Shown: in pieces, positions 23,701-31,805 of the stretch
Numbering within the stretch: position 1 is the stretch's first letter
How the letters are laid out: each line of letters opens with the position of its first letter
Assembly (NCBI RefSeq): GCF_025466085.1
Contig: NZ_JANLOD010000055.1
Coordinates: forward strand, 109,666 to 173,665
Origin: Pseudomonas sp. 14P_8.1_Bac3
GTDB taxonomy: Bacteria > Pseudomonadota > Gammaproteobacteria > Pseudomonadales > Pseudomonadaceae
Length of the DNA: 64,000 bases
Direction of reading: 5' to 3'
Notes under the pieces: model-generated
Databases searched by the model: none
The model's input: the letters and a program-made list of their open reading frames with translations, nothing else
What the model was told of the DNA's origin: nothing
Translations under genes and position numbers: made by a program

Positions 23701-25041
23701 ATGCACGTGCAAAACACTAACAACAAGCATCTGCTTACCGCTCTGCCCGGGCCGAAATCCCTGGCCATGATCGAGCGCGACAGCGCCGTGGTCTCTCCGT
23801 CCTACCCGCGCGACTACCCGTTCGTGATGAGTCATGGCCGAGGCGCCGAAGTCTGGGACGTGGATGGCAATCGCTTCATCGATTTCGCCGCCGGGATCGC
23901 GGTGTGCTCGACCGGTCACAGCCATCCGAAAGTGGTGACCGCGGTGAAGAACGCCGCCGACAAGTTCCTGCATATCTCTTCCGATTACTGGCATGAAGAA
24001 CAGGTACGCCTGGCTGAAACCATCAATCGTTTGTCGCCGTTCGGCGAACCGGCCATGACCTTCTTCTGCAACTCCGGCACCGAAGCGGTCGAAGGCGCGA
24101 TCAAGCTCGCTCGTTACGTCACCGGGCGTTCGCGCTTCATCGGTTTCATCGGCGGGTTCCATGGCCGGACCATGGGTTCGCTGTCTTTTACCGCCAGCAA
24201 GTACACGCAACAGGCCGGGTTCTTTCCAAGCATGCCGGGGGTCACGCATATCCCTTACCCGAACAATTACCGGCCGCTGCTGGCGGGTGAAGATCAGGGC
24301 GCGGCAGTCCTCGATTATCTGGAAAACGTGTTGTTCCAAAGCAACGTTCCGGCCAATGAAGTCGCGGCGATTCTGCTGGAACCGATCCAGGGCGAAGGCG
24401 GCTATCTGGTACCGCCCGATGGCTTTCTCGCAGGCCTGCGCGCGCTGTGCGATCGCCACGGCATCCTGCTGATTGCCGATGAGGTGCAATCCGGCACCGG
24501 GCGCACCGGCAAGATGTTCGCCTGCGAGCATTGGGGCCTGAAGCCCGACATCGTCACCCTCGCCAAAGGCCTCGGCTCCGGGTTGCCGATCGGCCTGGTC
24601 ACGGCGAAGAAAACCATCATGCAACAGTGGAAACGCGGCGCTCACGGCAACACCTACGGCGGCAACCCGCTGTGCTGTGCCGCCGCTTCGGCGACGCTGG
24701 AACTGGTCGAAGGCGGCTACATGGAAAATGCCGCGCAGATGGGCGAGTACCTGATGGGTCGCCTCGCTGAACTGCAAGGGCGCTACCCGGACCTGATCGG
24801 TCAGGTGCGCGGCAAAGGCCTGATGATCGGCATCGAGCTGGTCACCGATCGCATCAACCGCAAACCGGCGAAGGCCATCGCTGATCGGTTGCTGCACACC
24901 GCTTACCGCAAAGGCTTGCTGCTGCTGACCTGTGGTGTCAGCACCCTGCGCCTGATGCCGCCGTTGATGATCGACAAAACCCTGTGCGACGAAGCCATCG
25001 CGCTGCTGGACGCCGCACTCGACGAAACCCTGAACGCCTGA
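23701..25041 (+). CDS. Class III aminotransferase, 4-aminobutyrate-transaminase-like
   Basis: 446 residues. PLP-fold class III (omega-amino acid) aminotransferase. The Schiff-base Lys289 is in TLAKGLGSGLP, with Asp260 in LLIADEVQSGTGRTG and the phosphate loop CNSGTEAVEGAIKLAR. The overall pattern is like GabT/PuuE enzymes acting on terminal amino groups. The ATG at 23701 follows CCGAGGAAA; the open frame runs much further upstream in an antisense-free GC-rich frame that overlaps the preceding gene and is not real. Placed 29 bp after the aldehyde dehydrogenase, matching a transaminase-then-dehydrogenase step. Confidence 0.9.
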   Translation: MHVQNTNNKHLLTALPGPKSLAMIERDSAVVSPSYPRDYPFVMSHGRGAEVWDVDGNRFIDFAAGIAVCSTGHSHPKVVTAVKNAADKFLHISSDYWHEEQVRLAETINRLSPFGEPAMTFFCNSGTEAVEGAIKLARYVTGRSRFIGFIGGFHGRTMGSLSFTASKYTQQAGFFPSMPGVTHIPYPNNYRPLLAGEDQGAAVLDYLENVLFQSNVPANEVAAILLEPIQGEGGYLVPPDGFLAGLRALCDRHGILLIADEVQSGTGRTGKMFACEHWGLKPDIVTLAKGLGSGLPIGLVTAKKTIMQQWKRGAHGNTYGGNPLCCAAASATLELVEGGYMENAAQMGEYLMGRLAELQGRYPDLIGQVRGKGLMIGIELVTDRINRKPAKAIADRLLHTAYRKGLLLLTCGVSTLRLMPPLMIDKTLCDEAIALLDAALDETLNA

Positions 25042-25061
25042 TCAACCCCGAGGAAGCAGAC

Positions 25062-25838
25062 ATGAAGAAGTTGCACGGTGTATTGGCTGTGGTATTGAGC
25101 CTGGCGGCCCTGACCGCCCAAGCCAAGGACTGGAAGGACATTCGCCTGGCGACTGAAGGCGCCTACAGTCCTTTCAATGAGATCGGCCCGGATGGCAAAC
25201 CGAGGGGGTTCGATATCGATATCGCCAACGCCCTCTGCGAGCAAATGAAGGCCCGCTGCACTTGGGCCATTCAGGATTGGGACGGGATGATCCCGGCGTT
25301 GCTGGCCAATAAGTTCGACGCGATTGTCGCCTCCATGACCATCACCCCGGAACGCCAGCAAAAAATCGGTTTCACCAAGAAGTATTACACCTCCTGGGTG
25401 CAACTGATCGCCAAGGCCGGCGCCCCTTATGACGCCGCCCGACCTTCGACCCTCAAGGGCATCCGCATTGGCGTGCAACGGGAAACCACTCACGAGAAAT
25501 TCGCCAATGCAGTGCTCGCTCAAGGCGGCGCCGAGATCGTCAGTTATCCGTCGCTGGAAGAGGCTTACATGGACCTGAAAAACGGCCGCCTGGACGCCAC
25601 GCTGCAAGACACCATCCCCGGTGTCGAAGGCTTCCTGAAGAAACCGGATGGCCAGGGTTTCGCGCTGGCCGGGCAACAGCTCAACGACCCGCGGTACTTC
25701 GGTGACGGTCAGGGCATTGGGCTGCGCAAGGAAGACGACGATCTGCGCCTGGCCATGGATAAGGCGCTCGGCGAAATCATCGCCAACGGCAAGTACGAAA
25801 CGCTGCGCAAGAAGTACTTTGACGTGCCGATTCTCTGA
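25062..25838 (+). CDS. Periplasmic polar amino acid/opine-type binding protein
   Basis: 258 residues. Signal peptide HGVLAVVLSLAALTAQA, then the family 3 solute-binding fold: IRLATEGAYSPFNEIGPDGK, GFDIDIANALCEQMKARC, WDGMIPALLANKFDAIVASMTITPERQ. The last is the usual amino-acid-binding signature of lysine/arginine/ornithine, histidine and octopine/nopaline receptors. ATG at 25062 with a GAGGAAGC site. Its permeases and ATPase lie 2.3 kb downstream, beyond a REPIN and a flavoprotein gene, in the same orientation. Confidence 0.88.
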   Translation: MKKLHGVLAVVLSLAALTAQAKDWKDIRLATEGAYSPFNEIGPDGKPRGFDIDIANALCEQMKARCTWAIQDWDGMIPALLANKFDAIVASMTITPERQQKIGFTKKYYTSWVQLIAKAGAPYDAARPSTLKGIRIGVQRETTHEKFANAVLAQGGAEIVSYPSLEEAYMDLKNGRLDATLQDTIPGVEGFLKKPDGQGFALAGQQLNDPRYFGDGQGIGLRKEDDDLRLAMDKALGEIIANGKYETLRKKYFDVPIL

Positions 25839-25850
25839 GGGCGGAACCAG

Positions 25851-25955
25851 CCCCTGTAGGAGCAAGCTTGCTCGCGAAGGGCGTGAACGATAACGCGTCA
25901 TACCAGATGCCCAGCGGCGCTTATGGTTTATTCGCGAGCAGGCTCGCTCCCACAG
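25851..25955. repeat. REPIN inside the operon
   Basis: Inverted REP pair CCCCTGTAGGAGCAAGCTTG...CGCGAA and TTCGCGAGCAGGCTCGCTCC...CACAG, directly behind the binding-protein gene. By analogy with malE-malF, such a hairpin may protect the upstream mRNA and raise binding protein yield relative to the permeases. Confidence 0.87.
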
Positions 25956-26035
25956 TTATGAGTTCGCATACGCCACCCCCGTTAGCCTGAATAACAAGAA
26001 CAACGCGGCTGCCCAGGCAGCCGGAGGGTTTTGCC

Positions 26036-28117
26036 GTGTCTCGTGATCCCCGTTTCGACATCCTTTTCGAGCCCTTGAAGATCGGCCCGGTCACCGCGAA
26101 GAATCGCTTCTTCCAGGTGCCTCATTGCAACGGCATGGGCTGGACTCAACCGCGCGGCCTCGCCGAACTGCGCCGAATCAAAGCCGAAGGCGGTTGGGGC
26201 GTGATCTGTACCGAAGAAGTGGAAATCCACCCGAGCAGCGATTGCTCGCCTTTTCACGAAGGTCGCCTGTGGAGCGATCTCGACATCCCGGCGCTGGCTC
26301 TGATGGCCGAAGCGGTGCATGAATACGGCGCGCTGGCCGGCATCGAAATCATGCACCACGGTCCGTCGTGTGCCAATTACGACAGCCGGGAGATCCCCAT
26401 TGGCCCGTCCCATCGGCCGATCACCTATAACGCACCGGTCCAGGCGCGGGCCATGAGCAAAAGCGACATCCGCGAACTGCGCCAGTGGCATCGTCAGGCC
26501 GCCTTGCGCGCCAGACGCGCCGAGTTCGACATCGTCTACGTGTACGCCTCCCATGACCTCGGTTTGCCCATGCATTTTCTGCAACGGCGCAAGAGCGACC
26601 GTGGCGACGAGTACGGCGGCAGCCTGGAGAATCGCGTGCGCCTGCTGCGCGAGCTGATCGAAGACACCAAGGACGCCGTCGGGGATCGTTGCGCCGTCGC
26701 CGTGCGCCTCGGCGTCGAGGAGTTGCTCGGTCCGGACGGCATCGTCAGCGCCGACGAAGGCCGCGACATCATCGCCATGCTCGCCGAGCTGCCCGACCTG
26801 TGGGACGTCAACGTCAGCAGTTGGGCCAACGACAGCGTGACCTCGCGCTTCAAAAAAGAGGGTTATCAGGAAGAGCACACGGCGTTCGTCAAATCCCTGA
26901 CCCGTAAGCCGGTGGTCGGCGTCGGGCGCTTCACGTCCCCCGACACCATGGTCAGCCAGATCCGACGTGGTGTGATGGATTTCATCGGCGCGGCACGGCC
27001 GTCGATTGCCGACCCGTTCCTGCCGAACAAGATCAACGAAGGCCGTACCGATGACATTCGCGAATGCATCGGCTGCAATATATGCGTGTCCAGCGACTAT
27101 TCCAGCTCCAACCTGCGTTGCACGCAGAACCCGACCATGGGCGAGGAATGGCGCCGCGGCTGGCATCCAGAAAAGATTCCCGCCCGCGGTTCGGCCAAGA
27201 CCTTACTGGTGGTCGGCGCCGGCCCGGCGGGGTTGGAAGCCGCACTGGCCGCGGCCAGACGCGGTTACGAGGTGCACCTGGCCGAAGCCGGCAGCGAATT
27301 GGGCGGTCGCGTCCTGCGCGAATCCGCCCTGCCCGGTCTGGTCGAATGGGGCCGGGTTCGCGAATGGCGCATCAGCCAGTTGTTGCCGATGAACAACGTC
27401 AACATCTACCGCGAGAGCCCGCTTGGCGCTGGGGACATCCTCGAATTCGGTGCCGGGCATGTCGCGATTGCCACCGGCTCCCACTGGCGTCGCGACGGCG
27501 TCGGACGCGCCAATGGCTGGGCGATTCCGGGGTTCGATTCGCCCCAGGTGTTCACCCCCGACGACCTGATGGCGGGACAGGTGCCCGAAAGTCCCATAGT
27601 GATTTTCGATGATGATCACTACTACATGGGCAACGTGCTGGCCGAACGCTGCGTCGCACTGGGCCTGAAAGTGACGTTGGTCACCCCTGCCCTGCAAGTC
27701 GCCAGCTGGTCGGGCAATACCCTGGAATCGACCAGCATTCTCAAGCGCCTTATGACGCTGGAGGTCGACCTGGTACGCCATCACAACATCATCCGCTTCG
27801 AAAACGGCACCGTGCACCTGCGCTGCGAAATCACCGGCCACAGTCGCGAGCTGGAATGTCGCTCGCTGATCAACGTCACCGCCCGCCTGCCCGACGATGC
27901 GCTGCATCAAGCGTTGCTGGGACATGGCGAAGCGCTGAGCGAAGCCGGCATCAGCACGGTCAGCCTGGTCGGCGACAGTCTGGCCCCCGGCACGATCGCC
28001 GCCGCGGTGTATCAGGGCCACAAGTTCGCCCGCTACCTCGACAGCAACCTGGCACCGCACGACTACACGCGGGAATTGCCGTTGATTGCCATGTCGGCGC
28101 CCCTCTTCGAACAGTGA
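26036..28117 (+). CDS. Trimethylamine/histamine dehydrogenase-family iron-sulfur flavoprotein
   Basis: 693 residues, GTG start after GGAGGG. The N-terminal old-yellow-enzyme barrel holds Cys31 in FFQVPHCNGMG, the position of the 6-S-cysteinyl-FMN of trimethylamine dehydrogenase. A 4Fe-4S motif C-x2-C-x2-C-x11-C follows (CIGCNIC to CTQNP), then an ADP/NAD-like domain from LLVVGAGPAGLEAALAAARR. By recalled alignment the Tyr60 and Trp355 positions of the aromatic bowl are Glu and Asp here while Trp264 remains (SSWAND), so the substrate should be a different, perhaps carboxylated, secondary or tertiary amine, as in dimethylglycine demethylase DgcA. It probably performs oxidative N-dealkylation or deamination in this pathway. 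Confidence 0.85.
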   Translation: MSRDPRFDILFEPLKIGPVTAKNRFFQVPHCNGMGWTQPRGLAELRRIKAEGGWGVICTEEVEIHPSSDCSPFHEGRLWSDLDIPALALMAEAVHEYGALAGIEIMHHGPSCANYDSREIPIGPSHRPITYNAPVQARAMSKSDIRELRQWHRQAALRARRAEFDIVYVYASHDLGLPMHFLQRRKSDRGDEYGGSLENRVRLLRELIEDTKDAVGDRCAVAVRLGVEELLGPDGIVSADEGRDIIAMLAELPDLWDVNVSSWANDSVTSRFKKEGYQEEHTAFVKSLTRKPVVGVGRFTSPDTMVSQIRRGVMDFIGAARPSIADPFLPNKINEGRTDDIRECIGCNICVSSDYSSSNLRCTQNPTMGEEWRRGWHPEKIPARGSAKTLLVVGAGPAGLEAALAAARRGYEVHLAEAGSELGGRVLRESALPGLVEWGRVREWRISQLLPMNNVNIYRESPLGAGDILEFGAGHVAIATGSHWRRDGVGRANGWAIPGFDSPQVFTPDDLMAGQVPESPIVIFDDDHYYMGNVLAERCVALGLKVTLVTPALQVASWSGNTLESTSILKRLMTLEVDLVRHHNIIRFENGTVHLRCEITGHSRELECRSLINVTARLPDDALHQALLGHGEALSEAGISTVSLVGDSLAPGTIAAAVYQGHKFARYLDSNLAPHDYTRELPLIAMSAPLFEQ

Positions 28118-28127
28118 GAACACGATC

Positions 28128-28814
28128 ATGCTTTATGGATATGCGGACAGCATCCTGGTGGGTGCGCTGGTCACGGTCAAAGTCGGCGTGTGCTCATTCG
28201 CCGTCGCCCTGGCGTTCGGCTTGCTGGTGGCCAACGGCAAGCTGTCGCGGCATCGCTGGCTGGCCTGGCTTTCAACCGGGTTCACTTCGGTCATGCGCAG
28301 CGCGCCGGACTTTGTCTGGCTGCTGTTTCTCTATTACGGCGGGCAGACCGCGTTGAATTTGCTCGGCCAGCGCATGGGGTTTCAGGCCATCGATATCGAT
28401 GCCTTTGCCGCCAGCGTGATCATCCTCGGGGTGATCTATTCGGCGTACCTGGCCGAGACCTTTCGAGGCGCCTTCCTCGCGGTCGACAAAGGCCAGGCGG
28501 AATCGGCGCAGGCCTTCGGCTTCAACAAGCTGCAAGTGCAGATGCACATTGTCGTGCCGCAGATGATGCGCTTTGCCCTCCCCGGCATCAGCAACAACTG
28601 GCTGGTGATGCTCAAGGCCACCGCTATCACCTCGATGGTCAGTCTCAACGAGCTGATCTTCCTCTCGCGCTCGGCGGGCAAGGCCACCGGGCACGGTCTG
28701 GAGCTGCTGATCGTCGCCGCCCTCATCTACCTGCTGCTGAGCACCGTCTCGGTGGTCGCACTCAGGTTTATCGCCGCGCACTACGCCGCCGGCAGCAAGG
28801 AGATCACCTTATGA
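28128..28814 (+). CDS. Amino acid ABC transporter permease (HisQ/OccQ-like)
   Basis: 228 residues with five membrane helices. N-terminus LVGALVTVKVGVCSFAVALAFGLL is the family start. VMRSAPDFVWLLFLYYGG corresponds to the RGTPxLVQ segment, here unusually RSAPDFVW. The EAA loop QAESAQAFGFNKLQVQMHIV...PQMMRFALP contacts the ATPase. ATG at 28128 is 10 bp past the flavoprotein stop. It overlaps the second permease by 4 bp. Heterodimeric permease typical for histidine, arginine or opine uptake. Confidence 0.88.
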   Translation: MLYGYADSILVGALVTVKVGVCSFAVALAFGLLVANGKLSRHRWLAWLSTGFTSVMRSAPDFVWLLFLYYGGQTALNLLGQRMGFQAIDIDAFAASVIILGVIYSAYLAETFRGAFLAVDKGQAESAQAFGFNKLQVQMHIVVPQMMRFALPGISNNWLVMLKATAITSMVSLNELIFLSRSAGKATGHGLELLIVAALIYLLLSTVSVVALRFIAAHYAAGSKEITL

Positions 28815-29530
28815 ACTGGAATGTCGTGTTCGATAACCTGGCACTGTTCCTATGGGGCGACGGCACCCGCACAACGGGCCTGCTGCTGACGGTCGAGTTG
28901 TTCATCACTTCGCTCGGGCTCGGCTTGGTGATGGCGATTCCGTTGTCGTTGCTGCGGGTGTCGAGCAACCCGTTGCTGCGCACACCGGTCTGGCTGTTCA
29001 CCTACCTGTTCAGGGGTACGCCGTTGCTGGTGCAGATCTACATCATCTATTTCGGTCTCGCCGAGATCGGCTGTATTCGCACCAGTTGGGCCTGGACGTA
29101 CCTGCGCGAGGCCTACATCTGCGCTTGGCTGGCGATTGGCTTGAACACCGCGGCCTACACCATCGAAATCCTCGCCGGCTGCATCCAGAAAACCTTTCAC
29201 GGTGAAATCGAAGCCGCCCGGGCCATGGGCATGAGCCGCTGGACGCAGATGCGCCACATCATCCTGCCGGGTGCGATGCGGCGGGCGATTCCGGCCTACA
29301 GCAACGAAGTGGTGCTGACCCTGCATTGCACCGCGCTGGCGTCGAGCATTACTTTGCTCGATCTCGCCGGTGTCGGCCGCTCGATCAGCATGCGCTATGC
29401 CTCGCCCTACGAGGCCTACATCGCCGCGCTGCTGCTCTACGCCGTGTTTACCGCCTTGCTGTTTCTGCTGTTTCGCCTCGCCGAAGGCAAATGGCTGGCG
29501 TACCTGCGCCCACGCTCAACCCATCCATGA
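28811..29530 (+). CDS. Amino acid ABC transporter permease (HisM/OccM-like)
   Basis: 239 residues with five to six membrane helices. TTGLLLTVELFITSLGLGLVM at the start, the signature FRGTPLLVQIYIIYFG, and the EAA loop EIEAARAMGMSRWTQMRHII...LPGAMRRAIP. The start ATG at 28811 overlaps the preceding stop (ATGA) with GGAGATCACC upstream. It pairs with the preceding permease to form the transmembrane channel for the binding protein encoded at 25062. Confidence 0.9.
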   Translation: MNWNVVFDNLALFLWGDGTRTTGLLLTVELFITSLGLGLVMAIPLSLLRVSSNPLLRTPVWLFTYLFRGTPLLVQIYIIYFGLAEIGCIRTSWAWTYLREAYICAWLAIGLNTAAYTIEILAGCIQKTFHGEIEAARAMGMSRWTQMRHIILPGAMRRAIPAYSNEVVLTLHCTALASSITLLDLAGVGRSISMRYASPYEAYIAALLLYAVFTALLFLLFRLAEGKWLAYLRPRSTHP

Positions 29531-29565
29531 CAAGACAGCCAAGCATGGCTGCAGAGGTGAACGAC

Positions 29566-30387
29566 ATGTCCAAACTCCAGGTCAACGACCTGCACAAAAG
29601 CTACGGCCAGCACGAAGTGCTCAAGGGTGTTTCGCTGACCGCCAATGCCGGTGATGTGATCACGCTGATCGGCTCCAGCGGCTCGGGCAAAAGCACGTTC
29701 CTGCGCTGCCTGAACCTGCTGGAACAACCACAATCCGGCGAGATCATCTGGGACGGTACGCCCATCGCCATGAAGCGCGCCCGGGACGGCAGCCTGCAAG
29801 CCAAGGACGCGCGACAGCTGCAACGCCTGCGTACCCAGCTGTCGATGGTGTTCCAGAGTTTCAATCTGTGGGCGCACCTCAGCGTTCTGGAAAACGTCAT
29901 CGCCGCGCCCATGCGTGTGCAGAAGCTCAGTCGGGCCGAAGCCACGGAAAAAGCCCTGCACTACTTGAACAAGGTGCAGATGGACCCGGCCCGGTTTGCC
30001 AACAGTTACCCGTCGCAGCTGTCCGGCGGCCAGCAGCAACGCGTCGCCATCGCCCGGGCGCTGGCCGTCGAGCCGGAGATGATCCTGCTCGACGAGCCGA
30101 CGTCCGCCCTGGACCCGGAACTGGTCGGCGAGGTGCTGACGGTGATTCAGAACCTGGCCAGCGAAGGCCGCACCATGATCATGGTCACCCATGAAATGAG
30201 CTTTGCCCGCGAGGTATCCAGCCAGGTGATTTTCCTGCACCAGGGCCGAATCGAGGAGCAAGGCGAGCCGGCGCAGTTGTTCCGTTCGCCCCGCAGCGAA
30301 CGGCTCAAGGCGTTTCTGGGGACATCGCTGCGCAACCCGGAAGCCTTGGTCACGCCCGCAGATAAACCATTTGTTTCACTAACATAA
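29566..30387 (+). CDS. Amino acid ABC transporter ATPase (HisP/OccP-like)
   Basis: 273 residues. Walker A GSSGSGKST (36-44), Q-loop MVFQSFNLWAHLSVLEN, signature LSGGQQQR from 152, Walker B ILLDEP (173-178) and H-loop VTHEMSFAREV. The residues FNLWAH and the insertion after IIWDGTPI are characteristic of polar amino acid importers. The ATG at 29566 has AGAGGTGA at a good distance; another ATG at 29527 overlaps the previous stop and cannot be excluded. Confidence 0.92.
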   Translation: MSKLQVNDLHKSYGQHEVLKGVSLTANAGDVITLIGSSGSGKSTFLRCLNLLEQPQSGEIIWDGTPIAMKRARDGSLQAKDARQLQRLRTQLSMVFQSFNLWAHLSVLENVIAAPMRVQKLSRAEATEKALHYLNKVQMDPARFANSYPSQLSGGQQQRVAIARALAVEPEMILLDEPTSALDPELVGEVLTVIQNLASEGRTMIMVTHEMSFAREVSSQVIFLHQGRIEEQGEPAQLFRSPRSERLKAFLGTSLRNPEALVTPADKPFVSLT

Positions 30388-30453
30388 AAAATTTACCAAT
30401 CGAGACAGCTCGCGTTTCATCTGCCTGACGGGTGACGCCAAGGAAGTGTCCGC

Positions 30454-31782
30454 ATGACTCATATTTTTCACCGCAACCCCGCTGTGACCCTGCCCCTCGC
30501 CGTGCGCGGCGAAGGCTGCTACCTGATCGATGCCAACGGCCGCCGCTACTTCGACGGCTCAGGTGGCGCGGCCGTGTCGTGCCTGGGCCACGCACACCCT
30601 GCCGTTATCGCGGCCATGAAGCGGCAGCTGGACACGCTGGAATATGCGCACACCAGTTTTTTCAGCAGCGAACCGGCCGAACAACTGGCCAGCCTGTTGG
30701 CCGATCACAGCCCTTCAACCCTGGGCCACGTGTATTTCCTGTCCGGCGGTTCGGAGGCGATGGAAACCGCCTTGAAAATGGCCCGCCAGTATCACGTGGA
30801 AAACGGCCAGCCCCAGCGCCATCACTTCGTATCCCGGCGTCAGAGCTATCACGGCAATACCCTCGGGGCCTTGGCGATTGGCGGCAACCTGCCGCGACGC
30901 AAGCTGTATGAACCGCTGCTGATGAAGACCACCCAGGTCTCGCCGTGCTTTGCGTTTCGCTACCGCCACGCGGCTGAAAGCGACGCCTCGTATGTCGAGC
31001 GCCTGGGGCTGGAACTGGAACAGACCTTTCTTGAATTGGGCCCCGAGACCGTTGCGGCGTTTGTCGCCGAAACGGTGGTGGGCGCGACCTCCGGTGCGGT
31101 GGCCCCGGTACCGGGTTATCTGGCACGGATGCGGGACATCTGTGATCGCCATGGCGTGTTGCTGATTCTCGATGAAGTGATGTGCGGCATCGGTCGAACC
31201 GGCAGTTATCACGCCTTCGAACAGGAAGGCGTAGTGCCTGATCTATTGATTCTGGCCAAGGGCCTGGGCGGCGGTTACCAACCTATCGGCGCGGTCATGG
31301 CCAGCGACCGGGTGGTCCATACCATCAGCGCCGGCAGTGGCAGTTTCCAGCACGGCCACACTTACGTTGGCCACCCGATCGCCTGCGCCGCCGCACTGGC
31401 GGTGCAACAGGAAATCATGGAACACGACCTTTGCTCCACGGTGCGCAGCAGCGGTGAATTGCTGGGCGGCCTGCTCAACGAGCGCTTCGGCCATCACCCC
31501 CATGTCGCTGATGTACGCGGCCGCGGCCTGTTCTGGGCCATCGAACTGGTGCAGGACCGCGACGACAACCAGCCCTTCGCGGCAGACCTGCGCCTGCACG
31601 CAAAAATCAAACAGGCCGCCCAGGCCCACGGCCTGCTGTGTTACCCCGGCGGCGGCACCATCGACGGTGTCAGCGGCGACCACGTGCTGCTCGCCCCACC
31701 CTATATCAGCAGTCCCGAACAACTGGCTTTCGCCGTCGACACGCTCGCCGTGGCGCTGGATGAAAGTCTCGCCGGTCAATGA
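30454..31782 (+). CDS. Class III aminotransferase, second of the cluster
   Basis: 442 residues. Lys269 in LILAKGLGGGYQPIGA binds PLP; Asp240 in LLILDEVMCGIGRTG; phosphate loop LSGGSEAMETALKMARQYH. Compared with the first aminotransferase it has the shorter N-terminus and the VMCGIGRTG signature of the aspartate-aminotransferase-family (DABA/taurine/BioA-like) clade, so a different amino donor is expected. Translation begins after CAAGGAAG, 66 bp behind the ATPase gene. Two distinct class III enzymes imply two transamination steps or donors in the same pathway. Confidence 0.88.
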   Translation: MTHIFHRNPAVTLPLAVRGEGCYLIDANGRRYFDGSGGAAVSCLGHAHPAVIAAMKRQLDTLEYAHTSFFSSEPAEQLASLLADHSPSTLGHVYFLSGGSEAMETALKMARQYHVENGQPQRHHFVSRRQSYHGNTLGALAIGGNLPRRKLYEPLLMKTTQVSPCFAFRYRHAAESDASYVERLGLELEQTFLELGPETVAAFVAETVVGATSGAVAPVPGYLARMRDICDRHGVLLILDEVMCGIGRTGSYHAFEQEGVVPDLLILAKGLGGGYQPIGAVMASDRVVHTISAGSGSFQHGHTYVGHPIACAAALAVQQEIMEHDLCSTVRSSGELLGGLLNERFGHHPHVADVRGRGLFWAIELVQDRDDNQPFAADLRLHAKIKQAAQAHGLLCYPGGGTIDGVSGDHVLLAPPYISSPEQLAFAVDTLAVALDESLAGQ

Positions 31783-31805
31783 CAACAACAAAGAGGCAAA
31801 ACCCG

